Origin: Sunxiuqinia elliptica
GTDB lineage: Bacteria; Bacteroidota; Bacteroidia; Bacteroidales; Prolixibacteraceae
DNA length: 64,000 bases
Direction: 5' to 3'
NCBI RefSeq assembly: GCF_900113005.1
Contig: NZ_FONW01000004.1
Span: 214,759 to 278,758 of the forward strand
Below the pieces are notes generated by a model. That model ran no database searches. It was given only the letters and a program-made list of their open reading frames with translations, and was not told the origin of the DNA. This document shows positions 24,444-34,151 of this stretch, piece by piece. Every line of letters starts with the position of its first letter. The stretch's first letter is position 1. A program made the position numbers and the translations under genes.

Positions 24444-26228
24444 TTATTTTTTTAATTTGAATTCATCGGCCAACTGCCCTTCCGAATCAATCGCCTGGTA
24501 CGAAAGCACATCGCCATCAATCTTTAGGTACTGGTAAAACTGCCCTCGCGATTTCTGTACTGCCGCATACGGTTCTTCTCCAATATCGCGGGTTCGGGAG
24601 GGAATACCAATGGAAATAATATAGGCCGTACCATCCTTGTAGGAAGACACCACTTCGCCCTGCTTCATTGGCTTAGAGCGCATGTAGTAGTGAATATGCC
24701 CTCCGAACACCAGATCGACATGGTATTGATCAAACACAGGAACCCAAGCTTCCTGGATGTCGTAATAAGGTTCTTCCCAATTGTAAGGCGGAAAGTGAAA
24801 CATGGCAATTTTCCAGCTTGCCGTTGTATTTTTTAGCTGCTGCTCAATCCATTCGGTCTGCAACTCGACCGGCGATGTGGCATCCAGCATTAAAAACAAG
24901 GTATTTTTGTATTGAAAGGCGTAAGTATGCTCCGGAATAATTCCGGAAGGACCTTCCTCGGGGTAGCTAAACATTTCGCGATACATCCATGCCCCCAAAC
25001 CGCTCCGGTTATCGTGATTGCCAAGGGTGGACATCATGGGCCGCTGACTCATAATGCCATCGGTATAGCTCCACAAAGCGTCCCATTGGTCGCGGTGCAG
25101 ACCATCGCTCACCAGATCGCCAACGATGGAGTAAAACGCAGCATCCGGATGTTTCTCAAAAGCCACGTTCAGCAGTTTGCCCCACTCCTTGGAAAAGTGT
25201 GTATCTCCAAACCAAATGAAGGAGAAAGAATCATCCTTCGCCTGAGTGGTAAATGCGTTTTCAGGACTCCATGCGGCATCGGTCGCAAGGCGGTATTCGT
25301 AGGTTGTTCCGGGCTTCAGGTTTCGTAATTGTGCGGTAAAGCGATGACAATAACGATCGTTCATCAGCATCAAATCTTCCATCAGAAAAGAAGTAGCATC
25401 AACGGTTTTCACCTCGTCGCCTCCCTTTTCCCGATACTCCACCTGACCTGTTTGTACCGAATTGGCTGTTCGCCATTGAATATCCATGGTCGTTGCCGGA
25501 TCATTACTCCAGCTGAGCAACAGTTGATCCGGTTTAGCCGAAGACGGATGCTCGGTTGCCCGAAAAGCACCAACAAAGTGCGACTCGGTTCCCCGCCCGC
25601 GAATGGTGGTCAGCAGTTTTTGTCCTTGCAAAGCTTCCGGCACCTCCTCTAAAACCAACTCAGTCCAATCGTGATAGGTAAATGCCCCATCAGCCATCGT
25701 TCCCACATACTGATGCTTCGGAAAAAAGTTACTCAGCTCCAATTCGTCGGCAGGATTTTGTGGTCCCACGCTCACCAAGTAGTGCATTCCAAAGTTCTCA
25801 AAGCCATTAATCCCCAAGCCGACGTGTCCGGCATCAAAATTCTTTTGCCACACCTCATAGCCTGTAATTTCATTTTTTAGCTTCATAGCTGTCTTCTGAA
25901 ATCCCTGCTCTTCCAACCAAAACGGGACCACCTTCTGCTTGACACTTCGCAGCACCGAAACAACTACCGGCACATTCACATCAAACATCCAATACTTGCT
26001 ACTTAAAACCTGCAACTCTTGCTCGTTGAATAACTGAAAGGCCTGCTCGTAGGTAATCGCCGCCAATTCTTCCTCGCTCTTCGTTTGATAGAGCTCGGTT
26101 ACCTTGGCATCAATCACTTCTGCAACAGATGGTATCTCCGGATTCGGCCCGGCACAACCGCCCCAAATCAACAGCCCAGCCAGCATCACCAAACAACTCT
26201 TCAACTTTAATTTTTTCATTATTTCCAT
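24444..26228 (-). CDS. Metallophosphoesterase lipoprotein with fibronectin-like domain
   Basis: A 594-residue lipoprotein (lipobox GLLIWGGC, Cys at ~25). Residues ~225-330 form a purple-acid-phosphatase N-terminal/FN3-like sandwich (LLSWSNDPATTMDIQWRT ... LKPGTTYEYRLATD). The phosphatase core follows: FIWFGDTHF, SIVGDLVSDG, MSTLGNHDNRSG, IAMFHFPPYNW and LVFGGHIHYYMRS. The ~200 residues between the anchor and the FN3 domain are not recognised. The N-terminus has two possible ATGs, 26228 and 26219, differing by three residues. It is followed after 3 bp by a second phosphatase. Surface or periplasmic phosphate release from the substrate is the likely role. Confidence 0.87.
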   Translation of the reverse strand: MEIMKKLKLKSCLVMLAGLLIWGGCAGPNPEIPSVAEVIDAKVTELYQTKSEEELAAITYEQAFQLFNEQELQVLSSKYWMFDVNVPVVVSVLRSVKQKVVPFWLEEQGFQKTAMKLKNEITGYEVWQKNFDAGHVGLGINGFENFGMHYLVSVGPQNPADELELSNFFPKHQYVGTMADGAFTYHDWTELVLEEVPEALQGQKLLTTIRGRGTESHFVGAFRATEHPSSAKPDQLLLSWSNDPATTMDIQWRTANSVQTGQVEYREKGGDEVKTVDATSFLMEDLMLMNDRYCHRFTAQLRNLKPGTTYEYRLATDAAWSPENAFTTQAKDDSFSFIWFGDTHFSKEWGKLLNVAFEKHPDAAFYSIVGDLVSDGLHRDQWDALWSYTDGIMSQRPMMSTLGNHDNRSGLGAWMYREMFSYPEEGPSGIIPEHTYAFQYKNTLFLMLDATSPVELQTEWIEQQLKNTTASWKIAMFHFPPYNWEEPYYDIQEAWVPVFDQYHVDLVFGGHIHYYMRSKPMKQGEVVSSYKDGTAYIISIGIPSRTRDIGEEPYAAVQKSRGQFYQYLKIDGDVLSYQAIDSEGQLADEFKLKK

Positions 26229-26275
26229 AAGTCAATCTCTTGGGTATTAGCTCTAATTTTGTTTGAATAATTCAA

Positions 26276-28594
26276 TTAATATACTTTCGGACGTGATGGT
26301 CCCTGATAAGGTGCAGCCCCCTGGGGTTCTCCAACTTCCACGTCCAACAGCTTCGGATCGTTGGTTTCCGGCGCTTCAATAAAGCCATGGTAACGTCCCA
26401 TCCAGTAGTCCCGAACAAAGCCGGTGGGCTCCATAATCCGATGCCCATGGCGTCCTCCGTCCAAAACAACAGCATTGCGGCTTCCCCGAACCACATTCTT
26501 TTCGCGGGGAGAAATCGCTTTCAGCCCCCCTTCGTACGACGTGTAGCCTGCTTCAACATGCAAATCATCGCGATGCGAATTCCGGAAAGTATGCTCGGTT
26601 GGATCAAGCGTCCATGCCCTCAAGTGCTCCACTGATGCCTGCACATCGCAGTCGTTGCCGGTAATCACGCCATAAGCAAAGTTGAACCAGGGAATGTGCT
26701 CCATACGTTTCACCTCCCAGGTACGTTCCAGGCTGCGCAGGTACACCGAGCGCAAAACCGGATCTTTCTCATAACGCAACAAAGTGTAGTAGCTGTAAAA
26801 GGCCAGTTCATCGTCCCAAGGCGCAAGGTTCTCGGGTGGAAACACATTCTTTTGACGAATGGTATTGGCCGGATAGCCCCAATCAATCAATTGCTGGTAA
26901 CCATCAGCAAACTTCTGATTTCCGGTGAGCGCCAAGGCCGTTTGCATAAAAGTCAGGGCCTCCAATCCGTTTACGCCGCGGTCAACGTATCCATAAGGCC
27001 TTAACAAGTATTCCGGATTCCACCGGCCCCAGCGGGTTGGTTTTCCGTCCATATCGTGCAAGGTCCATCCACAGTCGATGATGTAGTTGGAGATTTTTGC
27101 CAGATGCTCCCGCGCCATTTCTTTTTCTTTTCCATCGGCCACTAGATCGTGAAACAAGGACACCGAATAAAAATGGGCAATGGCCTCATCGCTGGAGGTA
27201 TCCCCTTTCCAGTACCACTTGCCATCGGGAGTTGGGTACCACTTGGCAGGCAAGCCACCTGATCCATGTTTTCCCATCTCACCCTTATCGCCTGTTATTG
27301 ACCAAATGGAACGGGCAAAAAATCCATCAATAGGAGTTACTTGCTCCAACCAAAGCATGGCTTTAAACGACTCCACCGCTTCCTCCCGGGCCTGTTTATC
27401 TCCCGTAACCGCATATTTGTAGCACATAGCAGCCAGGTAAGAAGCCGTATGCGAACCGTCGTTATCGCTGATCTCACGCACCCACTCCCCATTTTTCAAA
27501 TCAAGTGTATGGATGAAGCCCATTCGTTTATGCCCCCACGCTTCCAGGTGATGCTCATAATAGGCCGCTTTCTTCTGCAAAGTATATGGCTCATAAGACA
27601 GAATCGACAGCCCTCCATTTGTTGCAATAAACACTTGCTGATTGTCAACAGCCAGGGCATTCACCCGATTATCCGGAAGCCAGATGTCCGCTCCGAAATA
27701 ATGCCACTCGTCATTCAACATACGCACCGCTCCACGCTCGGTGCCAATCCAAATATCCTGATCGAAGCCTCGCTCCAGGCAGGTCGTATTTTCAACCGGC
27801 AAGCCATCTTCTCCCCGAATGGTTTTCAGCGCCGCTCCCTGCAACACACCCAAACCACGGTCAGTCGCAATAAACAAACGACTGCCATAACTCAGAAAGT
27901 CACGCGTATTTCGTGAAGGAAGAACGCCCCAGTCAACAAAGTCATCATTCACTGTTTTGCCATCAAACAAAACGATTCGGCCCGGGCGCAAAATATATAA
28001 AGTTCCACTGTACGATTCGATATGGTCAATGGGTCCTAAACGCACCGGATCAGCATGAAGCTGCGTGCCATCTTCCATTAACATGGTCATGTTGCTGGTG
28101 TAATAACCTCCTTCGGGTTTGGTACTTACAAAGCGATCATTTTCCAATCGAAAAATCTCTTCCGAAGTTGCAGCATGCAAAGCACCGGCATGCATACACA
28201 CATCAACAAAAATTTGATTGTCGATTAACTTCCAGGCATTCCCCTGGTTGCGATAAATTCCGTGGGAAGTCAGCGCCCAAACGGCCCCACCAGCAGCCTT
28301 CAACCGAACAACCTGCTCGGGGGCCTGAGAGGCAGGAACTAGTTTTCCATCGTCCACCTGAAAGAGCTGCTTGCCAATCAAGGCATAGCAAGTTCCCTGC
28401 GTTGCAGCCACAGCCGTTACCGGCTCGTCGGTTGTAATTTTCTGCACCGATTCTTGCAGGAAAACTTCATCTTTCTGAGGCTTCCAAAGTTGCTGATCCA
28501 CTTGGTAGAGCGGCTGTGCAAGCACGCTTCCAGTCACTCCAAATACCAACAAGCAAGCAATAAACCAATTTCGAAAAACAGCTAGTAAATCCAT
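26276..28594 (-). CDS. Secreted propeller plus alpha-helical-domain protein A
   Basis: A 772-residue protein with a signal peptide (FIACLLVFGVTGSVLAQ). Residues ~30-360 contain short repeats of the two-component-regulator-propeller type (VWALTSHGIYRNQGNAWKLI, IWIGTERGAVRMLNDEWHYF, VFIATNGGLSIL), i.e. a beta-propeller. Residues ~370-720 are helical and share REISDNDGSHTASYLAAMCY, WKGDTSSDEAIAHFY, GRWNPEYLLRPY, WDDELAFYSYYTLLRY and FRNSHRDDLHVE with the neighbour at 28778, consistent with an (alpha/alpha) toroid as in many polysaccharide lyases and hydrolases. The conserved acidic and histidine clusters could be catalytic, but no known family can be named. Part of the SusC/D operon. Confidence 0.75.
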   Translation of the reverse strand: MDLLAVFRNWFIACLLVFGVTGSVLAQPLYQVDQQLWKPQKDEVFLQESVQKITTDEPVTAVAATQGTCYALIGKQLFQVDDGKLVPASQAPEQVVRLKAAGGAVWALTSHGIYRNQGNAWKLIDNQIFVDVCMHAGALHAATSEEIFRLENDRFVSTKPEGGYYTSNMTMLMEDGTQLHADPVRLGPIDHIESYSGTLYILRPGRIVLFDGKTVNDDFVDWGVLPSRNTRDFLSYGSRLFIATDRGLGVLQGAALKTIRGEDGLPVENTTCLERGFDQDIWIGTERGAVRMLNDEWHYFGADIWLPDNRVNALAVDNQQVFIATNGGLSILSYEPYTLQKKAAYYEHHLEAWGHKRMGFIHTLDLKNGEWVREISDNDGSHTASYLAAMCYKYAVTGDKQAREEAVESFKAMLWLEQVTPIDGFFARSIWSITGDKGEMGKHGSGGLPAKWYPTPDGKWYWKGDTSSDEAIAHFYSVSLFHDLVADGKEKEMAREHLAKISNYIIDCGWTLHDMDGKPTRWGRWNPEYLLRPYGYVDRGVNGLEALTFMQTALALTGNQKFADGYQQLIDWGYPANTIRQKNVFPPENLAPWDDELAFYSYYTLLRYEKDPVLRSVYLRSLERTWEVKRMEHIPWFNFAYGVITGNDCDVQASVEHLRAWTLDPTEHTFRNSHRDDLHVEAGYTSYEGGLKAISPREKNVVRGSRNAVVLDGGRHGHRIMEPTGFVRDYWMGRYHGFIEAPETNDPKLLDVEVGEPQGAAPYQGPSRPKVY

Positions 28595-28647
28595 CGTTTG
28601 TTCTTTTCAAAAGTTTGTAATTTGCAGTTGTTCGAAAAGAAAGTAAG

Positions 28648-28684
28648 TGGCGTACCCAAATCGCTGAGCAGTTTAAGTACGCCA
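28648..28684 (-). other. Inverted repeat between the two propeller genes
   Basis: TGGCGTAC (28648-28655) and GTACGCCA (28677-28684) form a perfect 8-bp stem with a 21-base loop, in the 183-bp gap between the paralogues. It may be a weak intra-operon terminator, an mRNA-stability hairpin or an operator; no T-run follows on the minus strand. Confidence 0.5.
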
Positions 28685-28777
28685 TCTTATCAAACTAAAC
28701 CAAAACAACCTTATTTTTTATTGAACCGGCTTCAGCGCCGATCTCGTTAGTGTCTTTATTTCGTTTGAAAATCAAAC

Positions 28778-30994
28778 TTACTTTTGAGGCTCACTGATGA
28801 CTCCCAAGTAACGGCCAATCCAGTATGGAAGCAGCCAAATATCGCCCGCACTGTATTCGGCATGTCCGCGGCCATTGCTGTCCAGGTCAAACCGATTGGC
28901 ATTGTGACGGGACACCCGTAACTCTCCTGCCGGCAACACTTCCCGGATGGTCTGCTTTCTGAAGTTGGGCTCCACAAACTCAATATCCTTGCGATGGCTA
29001 TTTTGAATGCCCCAATCAATCAAGTCCAGAGGGTATTCTCTCAGGTACCAAATCGCCTCTTCAAAATCGTAGTTATCTTTTCCAACCAAAGCCGTCATGA
29101 TATTCCAAAGCCCTTCTTTCTCCGGACGCTCATGTTCCCAGTGGTCCACAATCGCCTTTTTGTAATTCGCCTTCAGCGTATCGTTGAAAGCGTAACGATA
29201 AAGTCCCCAATAACCACAGTAGTACATTTCATCGTCCGAATGGTTCCAGCCACTGGATAGCATCTTGCTCCAATCGTCGGAATCCTCCGGTGCAGGGCCA
29301 ATCTCTTTCATCGGGCGCATCAGGTTCTCGTAATAACCATGCTCCTCCATTAGTTGAAAGGCGGCTTTCTTGTACTTTTCTTTTTGGGTGAAATGATAAG
29401 CAGTTTGCAACATCCCAATGTAGTTGCTGGAGTTAATCTTCCGGTCGCCAACCATGACTGGGCGGGCATTCACATATTCAGGGTTCCAGCGGCCCCACAC
29501 CGTAGGCTCACCATTCCAGTCCACCAAATAATGGTCGTGCTTCAAAGCATGCGACATCAAGGTATCGATCAAAGTAATGGCTTTATTTTTCAAGTCCGGT
29601 TCAGCAATCAACTCTGCAATGGCCCCAAAGGCAAAGATGTGACCAATAGCTTCATCGCTGCTGGTTGTCGATTTCCAGTCCCATTCCGGATCCTCAGCCC
29701 TACGCCAAGGTTTATCGTGGTATTTATAGCCCCGGCGCTCGAAAGACCGCGACGGAAAACCGGGAACAGGATTAATGGAGTAAAGCCGCTCCATGGCATC
29801 CAACGATTCGCGCACATTTTGCAAAGCTTCGGAAGAACCGGTTACCGCATAGCGAAACACTTCACCGGCCAGGTACATGGTCGTCCACAAACCATCATTG
29901 TCAGAAGTTTGGAGGCTACCACTTGTAACATCTCCATCCGTCATGTTGCTCACCGTTCCGTTAAAGCCATGACGAATGTGACGTTCCCGAACCTGCTTGT
30001 CGTAATACATCGCTTTATCGTGCAAGGTCATTTCCTTGCGACAGATTTTCCCCAAGCCTTTGTTGGTCAAAATCAAGATTGAATTCTCCGACCCATCAGC
30101 CAAGTCAATCACTTCATCAGATGGCAGCCAGCGTTTGGACGAGTAGTATCGATAACTGCCATCGTCCTTACGCTTAAATGCACCGCGTGTTGATCCAAAC
30201 CACAAGCCATCCTCCAGCTTGGCAATGGTCGTAATTTCATTCCAGGGAAGTTTTCGTTTAATGGCACCCGGCTTTCCTGTTTTGGTATCCACTTCGTAAT
30301 AACCATCATTGGTTCCAACGAACAACTGATCTCCGGCCACTTCAATACAGGTTATCGAAGCATCATCCAGAATGGTCGTCAACCTTTTTTGAGCTGGATT
30401 AAAAGTTGACACCGTATGCTGTCCTAAAATCCAATACAGCTTATTCAATGCATCGTAGCGAATGGCGCGCACTTCATCTTCGGCAACGCCCGACCATCGC
30501 ACCTGGTCCCAGTCCAGCAACTGCAAGTTCTTCCCATCTGAGATCAGGAAAGTAAAATCATCATCAACTGCAAAGTAACGCGCTTCAGGTAGCTGATGGC
30601 GACTGTATAATTTCCCAGCCCAAGCGTTACTCAACACAGCCTTATCATCCAAATAGACCAGCTGTTTTTGATGGCTCATCAAATCCTTCAGTCCTTTATC
30701 TGATGTTGGCAAATACTGCACATCTTTTACCAGTTCGCCGGGAAAAAGAAATTGGCCGGCTTTTGGTCGCAACAAACCATGCGACGAAAGCACCTGCACA
30801 TAGCCATTGCGATCAGCAGCCACCCGCCGAAGCTCAACCCGGTCGTTGTTAAAATTGTATTTGATACTGTATTCTTGAATAAAAGGGGTATCCTGAATTT
30901 GAGCTTGATTGCTCTTTCGCTGTCCTATGGAAGACAAGGAAAGCATTAGCCCCAAGATAAAGATACCCGATTGGAGAAGTCGTTTACTGTTCAT
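28778..30994 (-). CDS. Secreted propeller plus alpha-helical-domain protein B
   Basis: A 738-residue paralogue of the 26276 protein. Signal peptide: LLQSGIFILGLMLSLSSIGQ. The N-terminal half has propeller-like repeats (LFVGTNDGYYEVDTKTGKPG, GLWFGSTRGAFKRKDDGSYR, SILILTNKGLGKI). The C-terminal half has SLQTSDNDGLWTTMYLAGEV, WKSTTSSDEAIGHIFAFG, VWGRWNPEYVNARP, WNHSDDEMYYCGYWGLYRY and GIQNSHRKDIEFVEPNFRKQ, matching protein A in order and spacing. It ends WLLPYWIGRYLGVISEP, also shared (RDYWMGRYHGFIEAP). The tandem duplication implies two related steps on the same substrate. The architecture suggests an uncharacterised carbohydrate-active enzyme; the activity is unknown. Confidence 0.75.
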   Translation of the reverse strand: MNSKRLLQSGIFILGLMLSLSSIGQRKSNQAQIQDTPFIQEYSIKYNFNNDRVELRRVAADRNGYVQVLSSHGLLRPKAGQFLFPGELVKDVQYLPTSDKGLKDLMSHQKQLVYLDDKAVLSNAWAGKLYSRHQLPEARYFAVDDDFTFLISDGKNLQLLDWDQVRWSGVAEDEVRAIRYDALNKLYWILGQHTVSTFNPAQKRLTTILDDASITCIEVAGDQLFVGTNDGYYEVDTKTGKPGAIKRKLPWNEITTIAKLEDGLWFGSTRGAFKRKDDGSYRYYSSKRWLPSDEVIDLADGSENSILILTNKGLGKICRKEMTLHDKAMYYDKQVRERHIRHGFNGTVSNMTDGDVTSGSLQTSDNDGLWTTMYLAGEVFRYAVTGSSEALQNVRESLDAMERLYSINPVPGFPSRSFERRGYKYHDKPWRRAEDPEWDWKSTTSSDEAIGHIFAFGAIAELIAEPDLKNKAITLIDTLMSHALKHDHYLVDWNGEPTVWGRWNPEYVNARPVMVGDRKINSSNYIGMLQTAYHFTQKEKYKKAAFQLMEEHGYYENLMRPMKEIGPAPEDSDDWSKMLSSGWNHSDDEMYYCGYWGLYRYAFNDTLKANYKKAIVDHWEHERPEKEGLWNIMTALVGKDNYDFEEAIWYLREYPLDLIDWGIQNSHRKDIEFVEPNFRKQTIREVLPAGELRVSRHNANRFDLDSNGRGHAEYSAGDIWLLPYWIGRYLGVISEPQK

Positions 30995-31053
30995 TTCTAT
31001 TGGTTTAAGTTCTGTTTAAGTTACACTATATTTATTACTAATTCTATCCGTTT

Positions 31054-32460
31054 TTAGATTTCACTCAGGGCTGCATCAAGCTTTTCCAGGTCTAACTGTA
31101 GCGTAAATATTTGTAAAAAACTGGTTGAGGTATCTGATTCACCATTGTCTACTTCCACATTATAAGCAGCCAGCTGCCCATTGTTGGACACCACCAACTG
31201 GCTGCGTTGTTTGGAATCGTCCGTAAGCCAAAAGGCTTTCCCAAAGTATGGCCCTTGTTGGACATAAGAGGCAAGTAGATTCCCATCAACCAGACAAAAA
31301 ATCCAATTGCCGGAAGGATGCCAGCGTAAATCCGACGCATCCGACCGGAAGCTGCTAACCTGCTGGGGTAGCAATTCTTTCTGGTTGGCTTGATCACTCT
31401 CCTCTGCAGGGATAATCCACAATTGATTAATTCCCGATTTATCTTTTGCCAAGTATGCAATGTAGCGGCCATCTGCCGATCCGCGCACAATACCTGAGAC
31501 CCCACCGGCATGTGTCAACCGACGAATGGAAACACCTCCAGGCGGTTCCGGGAAATGGGTTGCATCACCGGAATAGGCCGTTGTAATCACAACATTTTCG
31601 GGGACATCAGCCACAAATAAATCCTGCTGATAATCACGACCATTTTCGGCTCTTACCTTCCCCACAAAAGCCCGCATGGTTCCTTTTCGATCAAGCCAGG
31701 AATCCCCAAAAGCCCGTTCAATTTCACCAGCCTTTGATTTCCCTTTTTGTGCAGGTTTTAGCAACACCGCAAAGTAATGCGAAGCCCCTTCGGGAGCCTT
31801 CAAGTTTGGCTCCATGTAGGCAATGGTCCGATCATACTCCGGGCACAGAAAATCGTCGTAGGTAAATCCAATTCGCAAGCCATCCTTCGAATACTCATGC
31901 CGATGCGTTCCTCCCCGATGGGCTCCGGAGATTGTTGGCCGATCGGTAGCAACAGCACGCTTGTCGAGCCATTGAAAGTGGCCCGCTCCATCAGCACTGA
32001 CCTCGGCTCCATTCCGATTACGAATGCCGTAATAACCGCGCTCCTCAACCTCATTCAACATCGGTCCATGAATGAAAGCCACCTTATTTTCGCTGGGGTG
32101 CCATGATACCGCCGCAACTCCCGGAGCAGCCTGCACTCCAGTAACTGATTCCGGCATCCAAAGCACCGTTTCTCGGCCAGTTGCCAGCTCAATTTTTTCG
32201 ATGGATTGACAATTAGCTAAGTCACTATTGAAGACCGTTCCGCGCGTATCGTAGCATAAGAAACGATCATCCGGAGAGAAATTATCGTTGTTGTCCAAAG
32301 CATGATTTTTTTCGGAGAAGGAAAGTTGCTGTTCGCTCATGAGTCGTCGATTCTTATTTGGTTGGGTTGAAGTTTTTGAAGTACAGCCAATCACGGAGAC
32401 TGCCAGCACAAAGAGTAGGCAAAAAACAAGGGGGCGATATTTCAGATTTGCGGCATTCAT
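31054..32460 (-). CDS. DUF3748 (YidR-like) TolB-type propeller lipoprotein
   Basis: A 468-residue lipoprotein (lipobox LAVSVIGC). The pattern LSFSEKNHALDNNDNFSPDD, FLCYDTRGTVFNSDLANCQS, GVAAVSWHPSENKVAFIHGP and RNRNGAEVSADG is that of DUF3748 (E. coli YidR). Later blades read SADGRYIAYLAKDKSGINQL and HPSGNWIFCLVDGNLLASYV, typical of TolB/WD40-like propellers. The fold is related to oligogalacturonate lyase, but no lyase residue can be assigned. I chose the ATG at 32460 because it opens a signal peptide; the frame to 32523 overlaps the upstream phosphatase. Same operon, 29 bp after that gene. Confidence 0.8.
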   Translation of the reverse strand: MNAANLKYRPLVFCLLFVLAVSVIGCTSKTSTQPNKNRRLMSEQQLSFSEKNHALDNNDNFSPDDRFLCYDTRGTVFNSDLANCQSIEKIELATGRETVLWMPESVTGVQAAPGVAAVSWHPSENKVAFIHGPMLNEVEERGYYGIRNRNGAEVSADGAGHFQWLDKRAVATDRPTISGAHRGGTHRHEYSKDGLRIGFTYDDFLCPEYDRTIAYMEPNLKAPEGASHYFAVLLKPAQKGKSKAGEIERAFGDSWLDRKGTMRAFVGKVRAENGRDYQQDLFVADVPENVVITTAYSGDATHFPEPPGGVSIRRLTHAGGVSGIVRGSADGRYIAYLAKDKSGINQLWIIPAEESDQANQKELLPQQVSSFRSDASDLRWHPSGNWIFCLVDGNLLASYVQQGPYFGKAFWLTDDSKQRSQLVVSNNGQLAAYNVEVDNGESDTSTSFLQIFTLQLDLEKLDAALSEI

Positions 32461-32489
32461 CAATGTGTTTACACCAATTCTTTTATAGC

Positions 32490-34025
32490 TTAATTTACTC
32501 GGAATAAGCGATGGGCTTCCCACTCCTGTCCAAACATATCCTTGGTTCGAACGGTAAGTTTATGCACTCCCGAGGTCAAATTATCGGGAAGCTTTCCTTC
32601 CCACATATGCGTTGAAACGCTCGGATAATCCATCGGATAGCCAAGAACATCTTCTAATTTACGATCCCCTTTCTCCAGTTCCAGGTAAGGGTTTAACAGA
32701 TGTACTTGTAAGCTTTGCGGGTCAATTTGATCCTTTTTTTCTAAGTTGAACCACGATCCTTGTCCATTCACTTGCATTTCGACAACTGATTTTTCCGATC
32801 CGGCAAATACATTCACCACAACCACTTGCTCGCCAGCGTTGGCTTCATCAATTTGCTCTGGCAAGTAGATATTCATCTGGTAATCCGCCGGACGCCTTGC
32901 TGCTTTAAATCGAATTTTGTAGCTATTTTCATCGAAGCTCACAATCGAATACCCATTGGGGGCTCCGTCATTCATCGTTGCATGAGGTATTCCGAGTTCG
33001 TCCTTCAAACCACACCACCAACTACCACAAACCGTCGCATTCACCAAGTGATGATGGGCTTCATCCCCCTGCCATCCCTGGCCAGCATCCAAAAATAAAT
33101 GAGCTTGTTCATGCGCATGCCCCGAAATGGAAAAGCTATGCTTTCGATCCTGAACTAGTTCCAGAATAGCCTCCTTATTATCGCATTCAATGATGGGAGC
33201 ATGCATCATTAAAACCACCAGTTTATCTGCGGGAACAGCTTGCAAATAGCTTTTGACAAAAGCAATCTGCTCGCTTGTAAAGTGCGGAGAATAACGGCCA
33301 TCACCGCCATAAAAAATATTGTTCAAGGCAATAAAAACCACCTGCCCGTATTCGAAAGCATAAGTACTTGGCCCAAAGAAGCGCTCAAATGTATCATCCC
33401 GCTCTTGATTTGATTTGGCCTGACGGTCGTTGTCATGATTACCAAAAATGTTGTACCACGGAATCCCGATATGACCAATGTATTGACTGATGCTATCCAT
33501 CAAAAGCGGATCATCGGCAACCAAGTCTCCAAGGCTAACTCCAAAGCGAGCCTCCGTTGCCAGGCACTCCTCCACCACATCATGGGCAATGTACTCCACC
33601 TCCTTCATGCCACGAGCCTGCGGATCGCCCCAGAAAAGCACGTCAAACTGCTGCGGTTCATCATTCCGTTGCAAAGGAAAGTTCAGCTTGCTTTTGTTTT
33701 TTGCAGCCAGCACAAGATCATCAAATAAGAAATAATTTTTGGGTAGTTGATTGCTTTTAAACCCAACCTGATAGTCAGCTGGTTTGACCACAAAGATTGC
33801 TTCTCCGTTTCGAACAGGCAGCTTCCAATAACCATCAGCATCGGTTTGAATGACTTCCAAACCATTGGAGACAGAAACACCATTCACGCCAGGTTCTCCG
33901 GAATCCAATTGGCCATTCTTGTTTTGATCGAGATAGACAAATCCATCCGAAAATGATTTTGCCTGTGCAATCCCCAGTAAACTCGCCAGCAAGCATCCCA
34001 AGATTAGTATACTTCGAATTATCAT
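32490..34025 (-). CDS. Secreted metallophosphoesterase with N- and C-terminal accessory domains
   Basis: A 511-residue protein with a signal peptide (LILGCLLASLLGIAQA). Residues ~25-120 form the calcineurin-like N domain (GFVYLDQNKNGQLDSGEPGV, DADGYWKLPV), an SdrD/CnaB-like sandwich. The phosphatase core has VLFWGDPQARG, VSLGDLVADD, NIFGNHDND, VLMMHAPIIE and SISGHAHEQAHLF. The C-terminal ~130 residues are the matching C domain (GEQVVVVNVFAGSEKSVVEM ... LTVRTKDMFGQEWEAHRLF). This three-domain architecture is typical of Bacteroidota outer or periplasmic phosphatases in Sus-like loci. It follows SusD after 126 bp that include a hairpin. Confidence 0.88.
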   Translation of the reverse strand: MIIRSILILGCLLASLLGIAQAKSFSDGFVYLDQNKNGQLDSGEPGVNGVSVSNGLEVIQTDADGYWKLPVRNGEAIFVVKPADYQVGFKSNQLPKNYFLFDDLVLAAKNKSKLNFPLQRNDEPQQFDVLFWGDPQARGMKEVEYIAHDVVEECLATEARFGVSLGDLVADDPLLMDSISQYIGHIGIPWYNIFGNHDNDRQAKSNQERDDTFERFFGPSTYAFEYGQVVFIALNNIFYGGDGRYSPHFTSEQIAFVKSYLQAVPADKLVVLMMHAPIIECDNKEAILELVQDRKHSFSISGHAHEQAHLFLDAGQGWQGDEAHHHLVNATVCGSWWCGLKDELGIPHATMNDGAPNGYSIVSFDENSYKIRFKAARRPADYQMNIYLPEQIDEANAGEQVVVVNVFAGSEKSVVEMQVNGQGSWFNLEKKDQIDPQSLQVHLLNPYLELEKGDRKLEDVLGYPMDYPSVSTHMWEGKLPDNLTSGVHKLTVRTKDMFGQEWEAHRLFRVN

Positions 34026-34097
34026 TGATTCGTTTTAACAGCCCCTGAAACTGAGCAGCTTGACTAAGTTCCGGAGACTTTTGTCATTATACATTGA

Positions 34098-34128
34098 ATC
34101 AGCGGAGGTGCATGGCGCCCCCGCTGAT
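34098..34128 (-). terminator. Hairpin between SusD and the phosphatase gene
   Basis: ATCAGCGG (34098-34105) pairs with CCGCTGAT (34121-34128), 15-base GC-rich loop. It lies 24 bp after the SusD stop and 72 bp before the next start. There is no T-run on the minus strand, so it more likely attenuates or stabilises mRNA than terminates fully. Such hairpins after susCD often give high SusCD and lower downstream expression. Confidence 0.45.
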
Positions 34129-34151
34129 CACTTATAGTTGGTTGTAGAACC

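Noticed and set aside
29354..30082. 242-codon plus-strand ORF
   Set aside because: Antisense to the propeller B gene, without start signals or domain.
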